A stretch of DNA of 23,458 bases from Caryophanales bacterium UBA6768 (GTDB lineage Bacteria > Bacillota > Bacilli > Bacillales_D > Amphibacillaceae). Location: the NCBI GenBank assembly GCA_002453315.1, contig DKGO01000137.1, positions 1 through 23,458 on the forward strand, written 5' to 3'. Made by a program: the position numbers and the translations under genes. The notes beneath the pieces are model-generated. The model had not been told where the DNA came from. It was given only the letters and a program-made list of their open reading frames with translations, and made no database searches. Every line of letters begins with the position of its first letter. Position 1 is the first letter of the stretch. Below are positions 22,645 to 23,458 of this stretch, one piece after another.

Positions 22645-23458
22645 TTAATTTGACAGTTCTGTTGAGAATAATTCATTTGTAATGTGTAAAAAGGCCTCCG
22701 AAGTTAATTCAGATGGTAATAGATGTAACAGTTCATTAATGGTAGCCATTTCTTCTGGTAATTGCCCTTCTTCATCGACACCAGCTACCTGTAATAGTTG
22801 TTGCATCATTTCTGGTTCGATATTTCCTTCTATTTGACCGAGTTGTTGTAATACTGGCCCGAAGGTTTCCATTACAGGTTGACGTGGCTGTTCCTTAATT
22901 CGTTCAATAGAATGACGTAATTTAGTGAAAAATTTATCGGCAATATCTTTACTGACAGGAGTTATTGTGAGATGAATTGTCGGTTCAAATGTTTCATTTC
23001 CAGGTTGTAATTGAACATACCAGCCATCTTTTCTCATCTCATCAGCAAGTTGAAATAAATCAATTGTTTTAGACCCGAAGGCAATTAAACTTGCTTCAGG
23101 ATTCCCTAAAACATAAATATCTGCCAATTCAGAAAATTGTTGTAACATCTTTTGCTTCGTATCATAAATGTCTTGAAAGATTTTCTTATAACCTTCTTCA
23201 CCAAAATAAGTCATCGTTGCCCAGCAGGCAGCTAGTGGCCCGCCAGATTTTGTTGATTGAATCGTCGTATTAACGACAGGGTATCCCGTCCAATTTGTGC
23301 AAGTATAAAATTGATATTTACGATAGTCTTTGTTGCGATATAGGACGACGGAGGCCCCTTTAGGAGCAAAGCCATATTTATGTATATCGACAGAAAGTGA
23401 CGTTACACCGGGAACGGAAAAATCGAATGCTGGTGTATCATGACCTAAATCCCTAAAA
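22645..23458 (-). CDS. group II PLP-dependent decarboxylase/lyase-like enzyme (partial)
   Basis: The frame is open to the window edge, so the N-terminal part is missing; 271 codons remain. SLSVDIHKYGFAPKGASVV holds the PLP-binding Lys of fold-type I group II decarboxylases and sphingosine-1-phosphate lyase-like enzymes (xxxDxHKYGxxPKG). YRKYQFYTCTNWTGYP and QSTKSGGPLAACWA, just after, are also typical of the S1P-lyase/tyrosine-decarboxylase-like subgroup. Residues after about 110 of the visible part form the small C-terminal domain. A final, acidic, Gln/Leu-rich tail of about 60 residues (GNIEPEMMQQLLQVAGVDEE and onward) looks longer than usual for the family. The substrate is unknown. Confidence 0.82.
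   Translation of the reverse strand, partial: FRDLGHDTPAFDFSVPGVTSLSVDIHKYGFAPKGASVVLYRNKDYRKYQFYTCTNWTGYPVVNTTIQSTKSGGPLAACWATMTYFGEEGYKKIFQDIYDTKQKMLQQFSELADIYVLGNPEASLIAFGSKTIDLFQLADEMRKDGWYVQLQPGNETFEPTIHLTITPVSKDIADKFFTKLRHSIERIKEQPRQPVMETFGPVLQQLGQIEGNIEPEMMQQLLQVAGVDEEGQLPEEMATINELLHLLPSELTSEAFLHITNELFSTELSN

Overview
The window looks like a chromosomal segment of a low-GC, endospore-forming member of the Bacillaceae. The evidence is strong AGGAGG-type ribosome sites with ATG/GTG/TTG starts, a YIEGIA-type spore-envelope gene pair, a CccB-like lipoprotein cytochrome c, a YwaF-like membrane protein and an ScdA/Ric repair protein. I cannot name the species from the sequence.

Layout. (1) 1-3.3 kb: a plus-strand catabolic cluster. 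It has a gene tail, an acetoacetate decarboxylase-like protein, a 37-residue membrane peptide directly abutting a sodium:solute symporter, and a short-chain dehydrogenase, with a cre-like site before the symporter. It ends at a strong terminator, and what looks like a dead group II intron 5' end starts exactly there. (2) 3.9-7.1 kb: a YIEGIA/capping-subunit pair, a cation diffusion facilitator, and a convergent S66 LD-carboxypeptidase. (3) 7.1-9.6 kb: a decayed defence/mobile zone. It has an IS200/IS605-like end hairpin, a broken HsdR-like 3' half, an intact RelB/RelE-type toxin-antitoxin pair, a second copy of the hsdR-like 3' end, and a frameshifted RelE-like toxin. (4) 9.6-13.2 kb: cytochrome c-551, then a minus-strand thiolase and nitronate monooxygenase-like pair with overlapping genes, and an acyl-CoA dehydrogenase remnant.

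(5) 13.3-16.9 kb: scdA/ric with an FNR-type site at the ideal distance from its -10, then a PAS-PAS-GGDEF-EAL-PilZ cyclic-di-GMP gene split by one in-frame TGA. (6) 17-20.1 kb: small membrane proteins, an MFS exporter and a DUF4126 protein behind a Fur-box-like promoter. (7) 20.1-21.4 kb: no gene, but a striking repeat locus. A hexanucleotide tract precedes thirteen exact-length 52-bp units (family A). These are bracketed by a second 52-bp family (B) that appears to be a diverged, inverted relative of A. (8) 21.4 kb to the end: a minus-strand pair of a PLP-dependent decarboxylase-like enzyme (cut by the window edge) and an MFS transporter.

The most unusual content is the composite 52-bp array. 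Next come the nonsense-split c-di-GMP gene and the duplicated hsdR-like tail flanking a toxin-antitoxin pair. Functions are assigned from motifs read by eye; no database search was possible.
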